A stretch of DNA of 64,000 bases, taken from the NCBI GenBank assembly GCA_020086605.1, contig JACBWW010000068.1, forward strand, positions 2,375,302 to 2,439,301, written 5' to 3'. This stretch comes from Lanius collurio (Eukaryota > Chordata > Aves > Passeriformes > Laniidae). Each line of letters begins with the position of its first letter. The first letter of the stretch is position 1. Made by a program: the position numbers and the translations under genes. The notes under the pieces were generated by a model. That model was not told the DNA's origin. It saw only the letters and a program-made list of their open reading frames with translations, and ran no database searches. This document shows, in pieces, positions 28,201 to 38,700 of the stretch.

Positions 28201-31200
28201 AGAGAAAACAGCATCCTCGAAGGAAAAAAACTAACCTAAAAAAAACCCTAAATTGTTGTCTTTTCCATCTATTGCTTCCCTTTTATCTTCTGAACACAAA
28301 GCAATTTTAAAACCAAACAGAATTCTCAAAAAGATACATATTAAATTAGGAGATTGAATTCAACACGCGTAATCAAAAAAGATCTGAACAAAAGGGCCAA
28401 ACCTCCATGCAATGGCAAGGAAGGAATGACAAGGAGCCAGAAAGAAAAGAGCGACATAGCTCTACACAGCTACACTTTTGGGAAAGATGCCTTCAAAATT
28501 CCTTTCACAGATCCAACTAAACTCTCCGGGAAAGTTTATTTGGGAAGCAGACACATCACCCTTTTCAAAACTTTAGAAGGGCAAGGTGGATAGGAGGGCT
28601 GGGGGAGATAGGTGGGGTGTGAGACAGCAAAAGGTATCAGAGAAGGCTGCAACATCCTCCACCAGAACAGCTCCAGGAAGGATGTTCCTGTTGAACACAG
28701 TACTTGGGCAGTCATGGGGAATGTTTTGGCAATGCGCAGGATACACAAGTTCTAAGCCCAGTTACTAGCTCATATCTCATTTTTGCTCTCCTTTATCCCT
28801 TCCCACCATTCAACTGGCAGCTGACAATACTTACATAAAAGAGTGAGCTACACATCCTTTCATTATAAAGAAGTAAATGACCATACACATCTTTCAAAAT
28901 CCATTCTTAAAAAGAGCAGTAGATTAAAGGTCTTTCCTTCTTGCATTTAGCTATGGCTTGCAAAAAAGAGACTAGAGCTTTTTCAGTCTTCTCATAATGC
29001 TAGAATTTACCAGACATGCATGTACATACACAAAAAAGGAATAAAAATACAAGTAGCTGCCTCCTGTTACAAGACATTCAGTACGTGCTTATACTTTATT
29101 AACTTCCAATATAATATAGAATTCTGCATTGTGTTTGCTATGTGCCATGGGGAAACTTGTATTTACAATTAGGTTTGATGTGCACAAAGATTTCTCACTA
29201 AGGTCACATTAAACCAAGGCAAATCCATCCGTTCAGTATTTAACTGCCTGTACTGCAGCACAGTTGTGAGAGACAGCATTGACTCATGGTCTGTATTTAA
29301 GGAAGTTTCATCGAAAACAAAGGCGACAAGAATTAGAAATTCATACCCTCAACAGGATTAAAGAAGGAATGCATGTTAAAATAAGATACAACTCCAGTGG
29401 TAAACATGAAATCTAAAATCCCTTTCCTTCAATTTACTTTCTCAAGAATTTAATTAGGGAAACATCCCTAGTAACCTCATTGACACAGTAAGGAAATTTG
29501 TGATGTTGTAAACTAAGGACACAAGACAACAGTTTTAAAAGTTTACTGTTTCAAAAAGCAAGTGAGCTATTCCAATATCATAAGGGTTTTGGCCATTTCC
29601 AAAAGGAGAGAGTTCAACATACCAAGGGTAATTGGTTTAAGTTTAAACAGCTGTGCTCCAAAACAGACATTCCCATTTCCTGCCCATAAAACATTCCCAA
29701 CCCAGTTAAAATAAAGGAGGGAGAAAAGACAAAAATCTGGTGCTGCAACTGCAGAACCAAATCCAAGTATTTATGAGGGTGTCTTGCTGAACTTCCAGGT
29801 TGCGGTGCCTATACTCCTACCAAACACTGGGGCACAGCTCCGAGGACATGTTGGCACATAACTTTCCTGCTGATGGGGAAAAAAGGTCACTGCAGCTCTG
29901 GTCACTAGGTTTCAGGGTCCATCTGCACTCCCATTAGATCTCCCAGCTTGTAAGTAGTTAGAGAACAACACAGACTAAGCTGTTTTTAGAAAAGTTGCCC
30001 CAGAGTCTCTTAATTAAAAAAAAAAAAAAAAAATCAAAGCAGGCTCAGAGTTACAGGTTTGGGTTTGTGGATGCATTTGTTCATACTAGGGGTTTAGGAG
30101 CACAGACATCTGTACAAGGTAAGCTGCTCAATTAGTAATTCAGATGTGCATATACAGAACCATCTCATGAGTATTAGAAGTCTTAAATTATTTGACCTTC
30201 AAAACACAGCTACTGGAGCCATGGAATTCCCCCTCCACAGGAGAGGATAAAGGGAAAATGCAAGGGCTGTTCAGGTACTTTCTAGCCTCTCTGGGTCCAC
30301 ATAAGAAACAAGTCACCAAATGACATCGGAGAAAAACACTAAATAATTATATACTGACTGCTTGAAAATGCATTCTTTCCATTTCCTTCCTAGCACCACA
30401 CTGCTGAGAGGTTTCACACACAGCTTCCAAGAGCTAGAGGGCTGAGTGGACTACAGACATGTCATGCTACTCAGTCACTGGGCATCACAACCAAATTTCT
30501 CCCTCAAAACATACACAGCCTTATGCAGCAAGATGTGAGAAAATCCCTTCTGGTTTTGAGTTACCCATTCAGACAACAGAACAAGCTCCAAACAAACATC
30601 AGCCTTCATAATCAGAAAATACAGAGGATTCTGACCTTGGAGACTAAAATCAGATGTAACAAACTCTCTGTGCACAGGAAGCAATGAATCTTGTCTGGTT
30701 TGGGCAGGTCAGATGCCAGTTACGGTCTTAGTGACGTCAGTATACTTCTCTGTCTTGAAGCCAGAGCTGAACTACAGGCCCACTTCTGCCCAGCACTGAC
30801 AGAGTGAACATGCAGAAGGACTTCCTAATGAATTAACCAAATACTGTCTCGCTGCCTACAGCACAGCACTCTGCACCGTGCTGGGAGCTCGCCAAGCTCC
30901 ACACTGCACACTGGCAGCAATTGAGGGGTGAAAAGAAAAAAATTAAGGAGACCAAGGACTGCAGCACGCCACAGAGTCTGATCCATCCAGCACAACTCAG
31001 CACCCCACCAGACACACCACTTGTTTCAGTGAGAGCTGTGTAAGTCCTCATATGGCACAGCTGCTTCCCGAACACACACATAGGACCGCAGAGAATCCAT
31101 ATCCATTCCCACACTGGCCTTCAACTATGTTGGGGCCAAACATTCCCAATTAGCCCCATGTCCAGGCACACATCTAGACATCATGTGGGTCCCTGCTTGC

Positions 31201-34200
31201 ACAGAGCCCCAGCAGCAAAACGACCTGTTTGTGGGCAAGACAGACCACACCTTTTAGCAGACTCCTCAGGCAAATCCCCACTCCAAAGTAAGGTGAGCCT
31301 GACATCCGCTGCCTGGTGTATATTTCAGCCAGATTAGTGAAAACCGCTGAGAAGAGAGAAGGGGGAGGAAAGTAGGAGGTAGAAAGAAGGAAGATGAGCT
31401 GGAGAATGGGGAAATGAAGGAAACAAGCCAGTTTGCAGTTATTATACTTAAAACTTCAGCTCTTCTCTGAAATGGAGGCTACTCCATTCATTTGAATGGC
31501 AAAGTTGATTTACGTCATTTCCCTCTGCTGAGGTTTTGCAGATCGTATTTCAAACTCACATTATATTCCTCTGTTGCTGGGTTACCAAATCTGAACAAAC
31601 AATTCTCTGCAGTCTGCCAAAAGCAGAGAAAGAAAGCAAATGAATGCCTGGAGTATGCATCACCCTCTGGAAGTCATCTTACGGCCCCACACTGCTACAG
31701 ATTAGTCACAAGCTCACATACCATAGACCAAAAGAGGAAATGGTGAACCTATTAAATCCAGGGGCAGTGCATAGACTTGAGAACCACTGTTCCCACCCTC
31801 CTGCCCCCTCCTAGTAAAATCAGACAATTTTCCAAATCATTAGAATTCTCTTGCAGACTAGAAGAAATATCATCCTAACTCAAAGGGATAAAACGGGTAT
31901 TAATACCTCTGAAACTAGCAAGCATTTTCCCATAGATTTTGTATGGATAAATTAAGATTTGAAATGAGGAAACCGCAACAGCCCACGTGACAAAACACTG
32001 GTGACTGTAGGTTTAAGACTTTCAGTTTCCAGGCAGGATGTCTGCCGCACCAGGGGCTGCAAAAACTTCTGCTATAGGGGTGTGGGAACACACAGATGTC
32101 CCCCACTGTGAAGCCCCCCCGGGTTCACTCCAGCCCTCAGCAATATTGCTTGGAAGGAATCTTCCCCTGCAGCATCTGTGCAGAGAGGCCACCAGCATTC
32201 AGCTTTTGATCTAGTGTTTCTTACGCTAAGATGGTCTGATCCTGTTCTCTGAACACCCAGGCAGCCTCTCCATCCCACCTTCAAGCCCCAGCTCTCAGGT
32301 GCCCTCATCTGGGACCGCACATTGAAGGATGCCAAATGCAAGGCTCTAATGAATAATTTTTTGTGTAAAGACAAGAAATTCTGCAAGAGAGACTACATCC
32401 CAGGACAGATTTCAACCAAAGCCACCAGCCTGACAATAACATTGCCACTGCAGCATCCCCAGGACTGCTAATTCCCAGCAGCCAGGCCAGACAGACCCCA
32501 CTCGCTGTGCAGCTGCTGTCTGTGCTGCTCAGGCAGCAGCTTCACCGCTAAGCTCAGCAGTAAAACTAGCTTAAGATGCTCCTCTCATTCCTTGTTTGCT
32601 GCTGCTTTAATGGACTCTAAGTGAGGTGGTACCTGCACAACCATGTGCAACACACCTGTGACCCAAACTGGGGTACTGACCTAAATCAAGAACAAAACCG
32701 AAAGAAAGAAAAATAACAAAGAAAATCTGTCTCAGCTCCACAGCGTAATTTTACTATAACCTCTCCACAGGACAGCAAACACTCAGTGCTGCCATACTTC
32801 CAAGGAAAAAACAGGCATCAAATTGCACTACTGTTGCCAAACACGGACACCTTGGCTTTAACTTAATGTAGAAACTTAGAAACAAATTATCTAATGCTTG
32901 CAGGAGGTCAGGGACAGCCCTCATTCTGGGCCAAGGCACAGACAAACACCCCAAACCAAAAGTAAAACATGACTTTTCCCAAAGACCCAGCTCTCAGCTG
33001 AGACTATACCAGTTTAGGGAAAACCACTTCTGCAGAAACATAGGGTTTTTTAAAATAATTCCACCTGAAGGTCCATACTATTCACCCAAACATTTATAGC
33101 TGTTCTAATACATAAGGTATAGTTAATTTTATCAGAAAAAGCCCAAGAAGAACATCCAGCAATTTCATAACGTAATCTGAAATCATCACTTCAAGAATAT
33201 TATTTCATATTTTTAAGAAAGGCAGTTCAAGGAACACTGGCAAAAAAAAATTAATTTAGTAACATGAATCATTATGGGTTACTATTTCCAGTACACCAGG
33301 AAAAAATGGAACATTTGATTTTTCATATTTTGGGGGTTTTTTCTAAGTTAGAGGTGATCTCAAATGACATTAATGTCCTTTCCTTTCAGCAGGAATCAAT
33401 ATATCATCTGAATATTTATTAGGAAGAGGTTGCAAAGGTGTACCTGAGGCCTCAGAGGTACACCTCAGAGGTACACCTCAGAGGTTACCTTAGAGGTAAC
33501 TGAACATCATTATTTACCATGATTAAACAGAAAGACTTGGTCAATTCAGCATTGATTGATGAGCACAGAGGGTCTAATCCCAGTCTGTCAGGGGTTTGTC
33601 AGGTAACTTTAGCCTAGCCGTTGCTTCCCTCTCTGCCCTCATGTTCTTACACACAAAATGAGCACAGCAGTACAACTAGCAAAATGCTTTGATAAATCCA
33701 GTGGGGAAAATCACTGCTACGTCAGCAAACAGTTTACAATGTCCGTCTACAAGGCACACAGCGTTACATGAGGTAGACAGGAAAGGAAATTATTTCTCCT
33801 TCACTTCGGAAGACGCACAGTTAAATGTTACGTTAATGACATGTAACATAATGAAATGTTAAACCAGCCTGGATGAAATATAACACACTCAATTAACTAG
33901 TACATATGTAAGTCAATTAAGCAAAGCAAAACTTCTGTCAGTGAGCACAGATCCTGTACACTCCACCTCAACATAAACAGTACAAATATTACAGCCCGGG
34001 ACACACTACCTCAGCTGCATTATACACCCCACTTGAGCTTCACGGGAAACAAAGCAGCAAGGTGGTAGCTGGATTTTTCTTTCTTTCAAAGTCAGATTGC
34101 AAATTTACCCAGGAATCATCTACAGAGAAGTCATAAAATGGCTATTAAGTCAATACATGACTCTTACAGGCAAAAATTAAAAACAAGGGCTACCGTTACC

Positions 34201-37200
34201 ATACTAAGAAATGAAGAGCCCTGTGCAGATCATTGCCAGTATCCTCCTAAGTTTGTTCTCCCCTTAAAAACCACAAACTACATACTACACTAACTGTGAC
34301 ATACTGACACGTGCTTTTAGACTTTGAGGATAGACATAGTCTACTTATGAACTTTCACATTATTACAGAAATAATTAATCATAACACCCATGTTTTCCAA
34401 GGGTACAAACACAATTCTATCACCACCAATACAACATAACAACTTAATCAGAAAGGAGCTTTGAACAGCAGACAGTTTCATAACTGAGCTAGTAGTTGGT
34501 TATAAATCTGACATCTTGAAGCAACTCCAAAGTACTGAGCAAAGCAGATAACTTCTTTTTCAAGCAAACCTTCCATGCTCCACACCCCGACAAATCATCA
34601 GGAAAGAAGTAACTGAATCCTCAGACAATCACTTTTGTGAGCTGGAGTGTACAAAGAGGCGATCATCCATGTAGGAAAAAAAAACAGTCCCAGCTCAGGC
34701 AGGTAGGCAGCCTTGTAATTTATACAATTAGCACCATCACCAAGGCTTGCAGGGCAACTTAACAGCTGAAATACAGCCTACAGAAAAAAACTTTGTTGCT
34801 TCATCTCCTAGAGGGAGTAAAAAAATGAATAAAATTATATGTTTACAACACAATGTAGTATTTCACTACAAGAAAACCAGTATCCTATTTCTCTGAACTA
34901 GAGAAAACATTTATCATAATCTTTATTACAGTTTGACATTAATTCCCTTTTACAAAAGCAAAGGTGGTACTGAAAATAACAATAAGTCTACCTGAGGAGA
35001 CAGTTTGTATTTCAGTTTTGTTCTGTCAAATAAAATCATAGAAGAAATGCAGCACAAAGTACCTTAAAAGATATACAAGATCAAATCAGCACACATACAA
35101 ATAAAAGAACAAGCTTAGAGAAGACTTGACCCCAGTTAAAAAGGGGTTCGTGTGGAGGCTCAGCAGTGCAAGGACAGAGCAGCTCCCCATTTTCACCAGG
35201 ACAACTTGGATTGCAAATACTGAGAGTACAGACATATTTACAAAATGAGGTACAGCTCTAACAATGCCATTCACGCTCACCAGAGGGGTACAACAGTGAA
35301 GGTTAAGGCTCTGAACTTCTGCCACATCAGGGATTGTTTGTGTGGCAGGGACGAGAACCTGGCCAGAAAGATCTGATGACTGTAGTAGAAAAGCCTGTAC
35401 TTTCAACAAACTGCATTACAAAGTTCCCACACTCAAACCCCATTTATCTGTGGTATGAACAGGGCCATGATACAGGGGTGCTTCACAGTATTGAACAAAT
35501 TAAAGCGTATCCAGATCTACAACACCCCGCAGGACAGAAGACTGCTGTGTTCTTACCCCACACCCTGCCTAACGTGGCCTTGTGCCACTTAGCTCTCTCA
35601 ACACAGATGAACAAAGTAAGATCTATAGAGACTAAAAGGGCTATATTTTAAAAGGCTGTGTGAAGTCACAGTTAAGAAGCAAGAGATGGAAAGCAATCTT
35701 GTTCTCGTTTGACATCAATCTCCCAATCTTGCCCACATTCCCCAAGAACAACTTAAGCAACCCAAGGTGGAGTCCCTTTAGGTTGGAGCTTGACACATAG
35801 TAAGTCTCATATGCCAGCGCTCCTCTAGCTGAGTGTGGGAAAAACAAGAAGTTGCATAATACAGCAAAGATTATAAACTCCTCCTCTGAGCATACGCTTC
35901 ATACATATAGCTAAAGGTTAACAAGATCTACAGCAGACCAGACTCCGGCACGGCATCACAAGAAAAGTAGAGGACCAATGCTCTTTCCCTGTGTAGGCTA
36001 TCAGAGTCCTCAAGCTGTTCCCAGAACTGTCTGCCTCCCAGGTTTTGACTTAATTAGTATGCACACACAAAGCAAATCATCCAAAACGTTAAAAGCAAAA
36101 AAGAGTGAGTCATTGCTGATTCTTTTTTTTTTTCTTTTTCTTTTTAATCTCTTTTACAAGCTTCTCAATTGTTACAGCCCCAAAAGAATGAAAAGACAAT
36201 ATCATCAAGCCTTTTTCCATCTGAAAGTCAAAACATATAATCTCCAAACACACATGGCACAGCTCAGTGACTAAAGGCAACCTGGATCCCACTGGTGTGT
36301 CAGGCACTGCCTTGCTGAGTAAGTTTGGGCCAGTCATGTCACCTCTCGAAGCCGTGTTTTGCATCCCACATACCAACTGGGTTTACTGACTTTTCTCTCC
36401 CTTGAGCTCAACTCCACAGCTGCCTCTGCCCTTGACTCCCAAGTTTCTGCTCCTATATGCTCCTGTAATCGTGCTGGTCTCAAGTGGCTTTAGGAACAGC
36501 TGCACACCAGTTCAGCTTGCATATTTAGTTAACAAGTTTATAGCCATGTAATTCAAAGTCATTAACCTCTTTGCTTATGCTTGTTTAACACAACAAGAGC
36601 AAAAGAAAGCTTTATTTACAAGACCAAAAGATACATAGTACGAAGGAAAGGAGGGCATTCACCAATTCAGGTGATTTTGTACCAGTCTGTTGAAAGGATT
36701 TACTTTCCCTTTGAAATTCTGTATTCTGATTTTACTTAGAATCCATTTCCAACCGAATAAGTTAAAGCTAAGCCCCACTGGATACAATTTTCACAGGTCA
36801 AATAAATCCACCTATATTCACCTCTTAAGCTGTGTCAGATGTTTTGTAATCAAGGCAAGGCCTAAATCAGTTGAAAAGCAGCACAAGGTTTGCCTGCATG
36901 CCAGATCAGTGAACCAAACAAGGCTATAGGAAGACAAGTTCCCATGGGCCATGCTCTACAGTGGGCTGACGGGATCAGCTCATAAGGCACACAAAACCAC
37001 CATTCTCGGACTGTCCCCCGGGCAGCACTTTCCCCACATTCTACACCTAGAGAAGAGCTTACGTGAGAAAATCTTAATGTGTCAATTGCCTAATACAGCG
37101 TTTCTACTGGCAAATTTTACTCTTCCTCTACAGATTAGAGCTGGAATTTCCCTTAAAAAATAAAGTAATAAAAAAATATGCCAATGGCAGGACCTGCAGC

Positions 37201-38068
37201 AAAACAAAGCTATGTGAACTAAAGTCTGCCATAATATTTTCGTGGTGGTCCCCAGTGAGGAAGTGATTAACACCAACGTAAGATTCCTCCTTCCACACAA
37301 AGGCAGGCATATATGACAGCATTGCCACCGCACCCTGGTCTCGGTCCTCGCCCCCCGCCGCCTGCATGGGTTTCTCCCGGAGGCGCGGTGGCGGCAGCCC
37401 CAGCCCCGGGGAGGGCCAACCCCGGCCCGGCTTCTCGCCCTACAGCAGCCGTGGGGTGGCCCACCTACCGGACCCGGAGGCGGAACGGAATGGGAAGAAA
37501 AAGAAAAGCGTTTACCCGCCTCCCTCCCGCATTCCCCTTCACAGGAGCAGGGGTCGGGGCAGAAATGTCTTTTTTTTCCCTTCCTTCCCTTTCCTGGCCC
37601 GGTCTGCAGCTAGGCGCCTCGGAGCTGTCATTTTCGGGAAGCGTGCAGCCGCCTTGCCGGAGCCAGGCCGAAGCCTGGGAACCCGCCAGCAGCCCCGGGG
37701 CCCCTCAGCCTGCCGCCCCCGGACTCCGAACCGGCCCCGCTCTCACCGCTCCGAGCTGCCTTCGCCCCTGCACCCGCCACGGCCGCGCTCGGGCCCAGGC
37801 CGCCCACCTGCCGCCGCCCCCGCCTCACCTCCTTCAGCTGCTCCATCTCGGTGCGGATGGTCTCGTACTCCAGCTCCAGCTCCTCATACTGCTGCTTCAG
37901 CTGCTGCTTCTCTTCCAGCACTGCCAGCCCGTACTCCGCCGCCTGGATCTTCTCCCGGGTGGTCTCGCCCAGCTCCTGGAAGAGACGCTTGATCTCGCTC
38001 CGCAGCCACTCGGGCTCCGACTCCATCACCAGCCGGGCGTACTCCTCCTCCTCCATGGCCAGCGACAT
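3995..38068 (-). CDS. BICD2: BICD2, bicaudal D homolog 2, 5' part (exons 1-2; gene continues beyond the left edge)
   Basis: BICD2 is a coiled-coil adaptor that links dynein and dynactin to cargo such as Rab6 vesicles and the nuclear pore. Two coding exons are visible, giving the first 151 residues. The start [15 protein letters not shown] is close to what I know of mammalian BICD2 ([15 protein letters not shown]) and unlike BICD1, which starts differently. Residues 42-55 carry the AAEYG 'CC1 box' known to contact the dynein light intermediate chain, followed by heptad-rich coiled coil. Exon 1 encodes exactly 80 residues, as I recall for human BICD2, and both exons end on codon boundaries with GTGAG donors. 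Intron 1 is 33.6 kb. Later exons lie left of base 1. The first ATG (38068) is chosen by family similarity. A third vertebrate BICD paralogue cannot be excluded from 151 residues. Confidence 0.93.
4855..4898. repeat. 22-bp perfect tandem duplication
   Basis: The unit cagaaatctaacccactcag+ta occurs twice head to tail without mismatch (4855-4876 and 4877-4898). This looks like a recent replication-slippage duplication in BICD2 intron 1. Confidence 0.9.
13123..13696 (+). mobile_element. Solo LTR of an endogenous retrovirus (songbird-type family, copy 1)
   Basis: About 574 bases starting TGTTTCAGCTGGAG and ending in aca, so TG...CA ends. It contains ttttggatttgtgctga, a TATA-like gatataaagctggggg (about 13373), and attaaactgtctttatctgag (about 13563), an ATTAAA polyadenylation-type signal followed by U5-like sequence. 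I recognise this layout from a common passerine ERV LTR. No clear target-site duplication remains. No internal retroviral genes are attached. A second copy lies near 61885-62459 in the same orientation. Confidence 0.75.
15252..15269. repeat. Poly-T tract (18 T)
   Basis: Eighteen consecutive T on the plus strand inside BICD2 intron 1. It may be the tail of an old retroposed sequence, but no parent is recognisable. Confidence 0.9.
18389..19785 (-). mobile_element. Long solo LTR (about 1.4 kb), minus orientation
   Basis: The plus strand begins TGTTGTGGTTTGA and ends TCAACCCACTACA, giving imperfect inverted termini (TGTTGTGGTTTGA against TGTAGTGGGTTGA). Flanks are atata and ataca, a possible 5-bp target duplication with one mismatch. 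Read on the minus strand there is a CCAATGG box near the 5' end, a GC-rich middle, and AATAAA with a T-rich stretch near 18540-18560, which fits U3-R-U5 order. The GC-rich core (19090-19700) is CpG-dense, unlike the surrounding intron. The orientation is sense with BICD2. Family name not assigned. Confidence 0.65.
19362..19378 (+). repeat. (GT)n microsatellite followed by a G run
   Basis: A pure GT dinucleotide run inside the long solo LTR, continued by a run of G. Confidence 0.9.
26290..26440 (-). mobile_element. CR1 LINE fragment (3' region)
   Basis: The plus strand carries ctggaagggagctctggagg, then ccaaccttcctgcttaaagc and agggtcacc. This is the antisense of the avian CR1 3' region. It is truncated at both ends and lies in BICD2 intron 1. 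Confidence 0.8.
30016..30033. repeat. Poly-A tract (18 A)
   Basis: Eighteen consecutive A in BICD2 intron 1 with no recognisable retroposed parent upstream. Confidence 0.9.
33436..33500. repeat. Inverted repeat plus short tandem repeat built on aggtacacctcag
   Basis: aggtgtacctgagg (33436-33449) faces cctcagaggtacacct (33450-33465), a near-perfect hairpin with a 2-base insertion. The right arm then repeats about every 15 bases (cagaggtacacct, cagaggtacacct, cagaggttacct), decaying after 33480. Confidence 0.85.
37829..38068 (-). CDS. BICD2: BICD2 coding exon 1
   Basis: 240 bases, 80 complete codons, from ATG at 38068 to LKE followed by donor GTGAGG. It contains the N-terminal acidic stretch, the CC1 box ([12 protein letters not shown]) and the start of coiled coil 1. 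The ATG lies in a CpG island. A second in-frame ATG (Met5) has a near-perfect GCCATGG context. Confidence 0.95.
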
Positions 38069-38325
38069 GTCGGCGGGAAGGGGGGGGGGAGCCGCCGGCC
38101 GCCGAGGCGGATGGGCGAAGGGGCGAACGCGCAGCCCGTTTTCCGCTCCTAATAGCGGCAGGGCCCACAGGCGGCCATGGCAGGGCCCGCTCGCGTTGCC
38201 ATCGATGGGCCAGGCGCGCGCTGCTCCCGCCGCGGATCCTCCCGGAGAATCCCTCCCGCCGCACTCGCCGCAAGCGCCGAGCGCAGTGAAATCATTCAAA
38301 AGGCACGGCCGGGCCGGAGCCCTGC

Positions 38326-38408
38326 GGCACGCTGGGAGCGGGAGTCCTCGGCAACCGCCGCGCCGCGCGCCGCGCAGCTCGCCGGACTGCAGCTCCCGGC
38401 ATGCCTCG
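38326..38408. promoter_or_regulatory. Pair of ZNF143/STAF-like sites in the BICD2 promoter
   Basis: actgcagctcccggcatgcc (from 38386) closely fits the known ZNF143 site ACTACAAYTCCCAGMATGC. About 50 bases to the left, the segment gcacgctgggagcgggagt (around 38328-38346) is a weaker copy in the opposite orientation. They sit roughly 260-340 bases upstream of the BICD2 ATG. Motif match by eye only. Confidence 0.6.
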
Positions 38409-38700
38409 TGATGGGCGAGGGTGGTGGCAGGCGGAGGGGAGAGCGACCTCTGCCGGGCGGAGCGGATAGCGCGGCGGGGAGAGCGTAGGGCTGGCGGTGC
38501 TCGGGGGCAGCCCAGCCCGACAGGGAACGCACCCCGGGACCGCCCCCCCACCCCAGTGCTCCCGGACACACATTCGGGCACAGGCCCCGGGACGACGTGC
38601 ACACACTCCGAAGGCCTGGACCATGCTCAGGAGGGCTTTCGGGTTGAGTTTAAGAAAGCGCCGGGGTCGGCTCGGTGTGAAAGATGGGGCCCGTGCACCT

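Larger units (their letters stand above)
4208..37828 (-). other. BICD2: BICD2 intron 1, 33.6 kb
   Basis: A long first intron between exons 1 and 2. I found no nested protein gene. It holds two solo LTRs (13123-13696 and 18389-19785), a CR1 fragment (about 26290-26440), several poly-A/T tracts, a 22-bp tandem duplication (4855-4898) and an inverted/tandem repeat near 33436-33500. Otherwise it is ordinary AT-rich intron. Many short open frames occur on both strands and none looks coding. Confidence 0.8.
37310..38700. promoter_or_regulatory. BICD2: CpG island promoter of BICD2
   Basis: Base composition changes abruptly to very GC- and CpG-rich around exon 1, extending into both intron 1 and the 5' flank. 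Long open frames here on the plus strand are by-products of the GC content and have no recognisable homology. Transcription presumably starts a short way upstream (right) of 38068. No TATA box is seen near the start, as is usual for a housekeeping CpG promoter. Confidence 0.85.

Noticed and set aside
37313..38152. 279-codon open frame on the plus strand opposite BICD2 exon 1
   Set aside because: Shadow of the GC-rich CpG island and of the BICD2 coding exon on the other strand; no domain, no splice logic and low-complexity composition.
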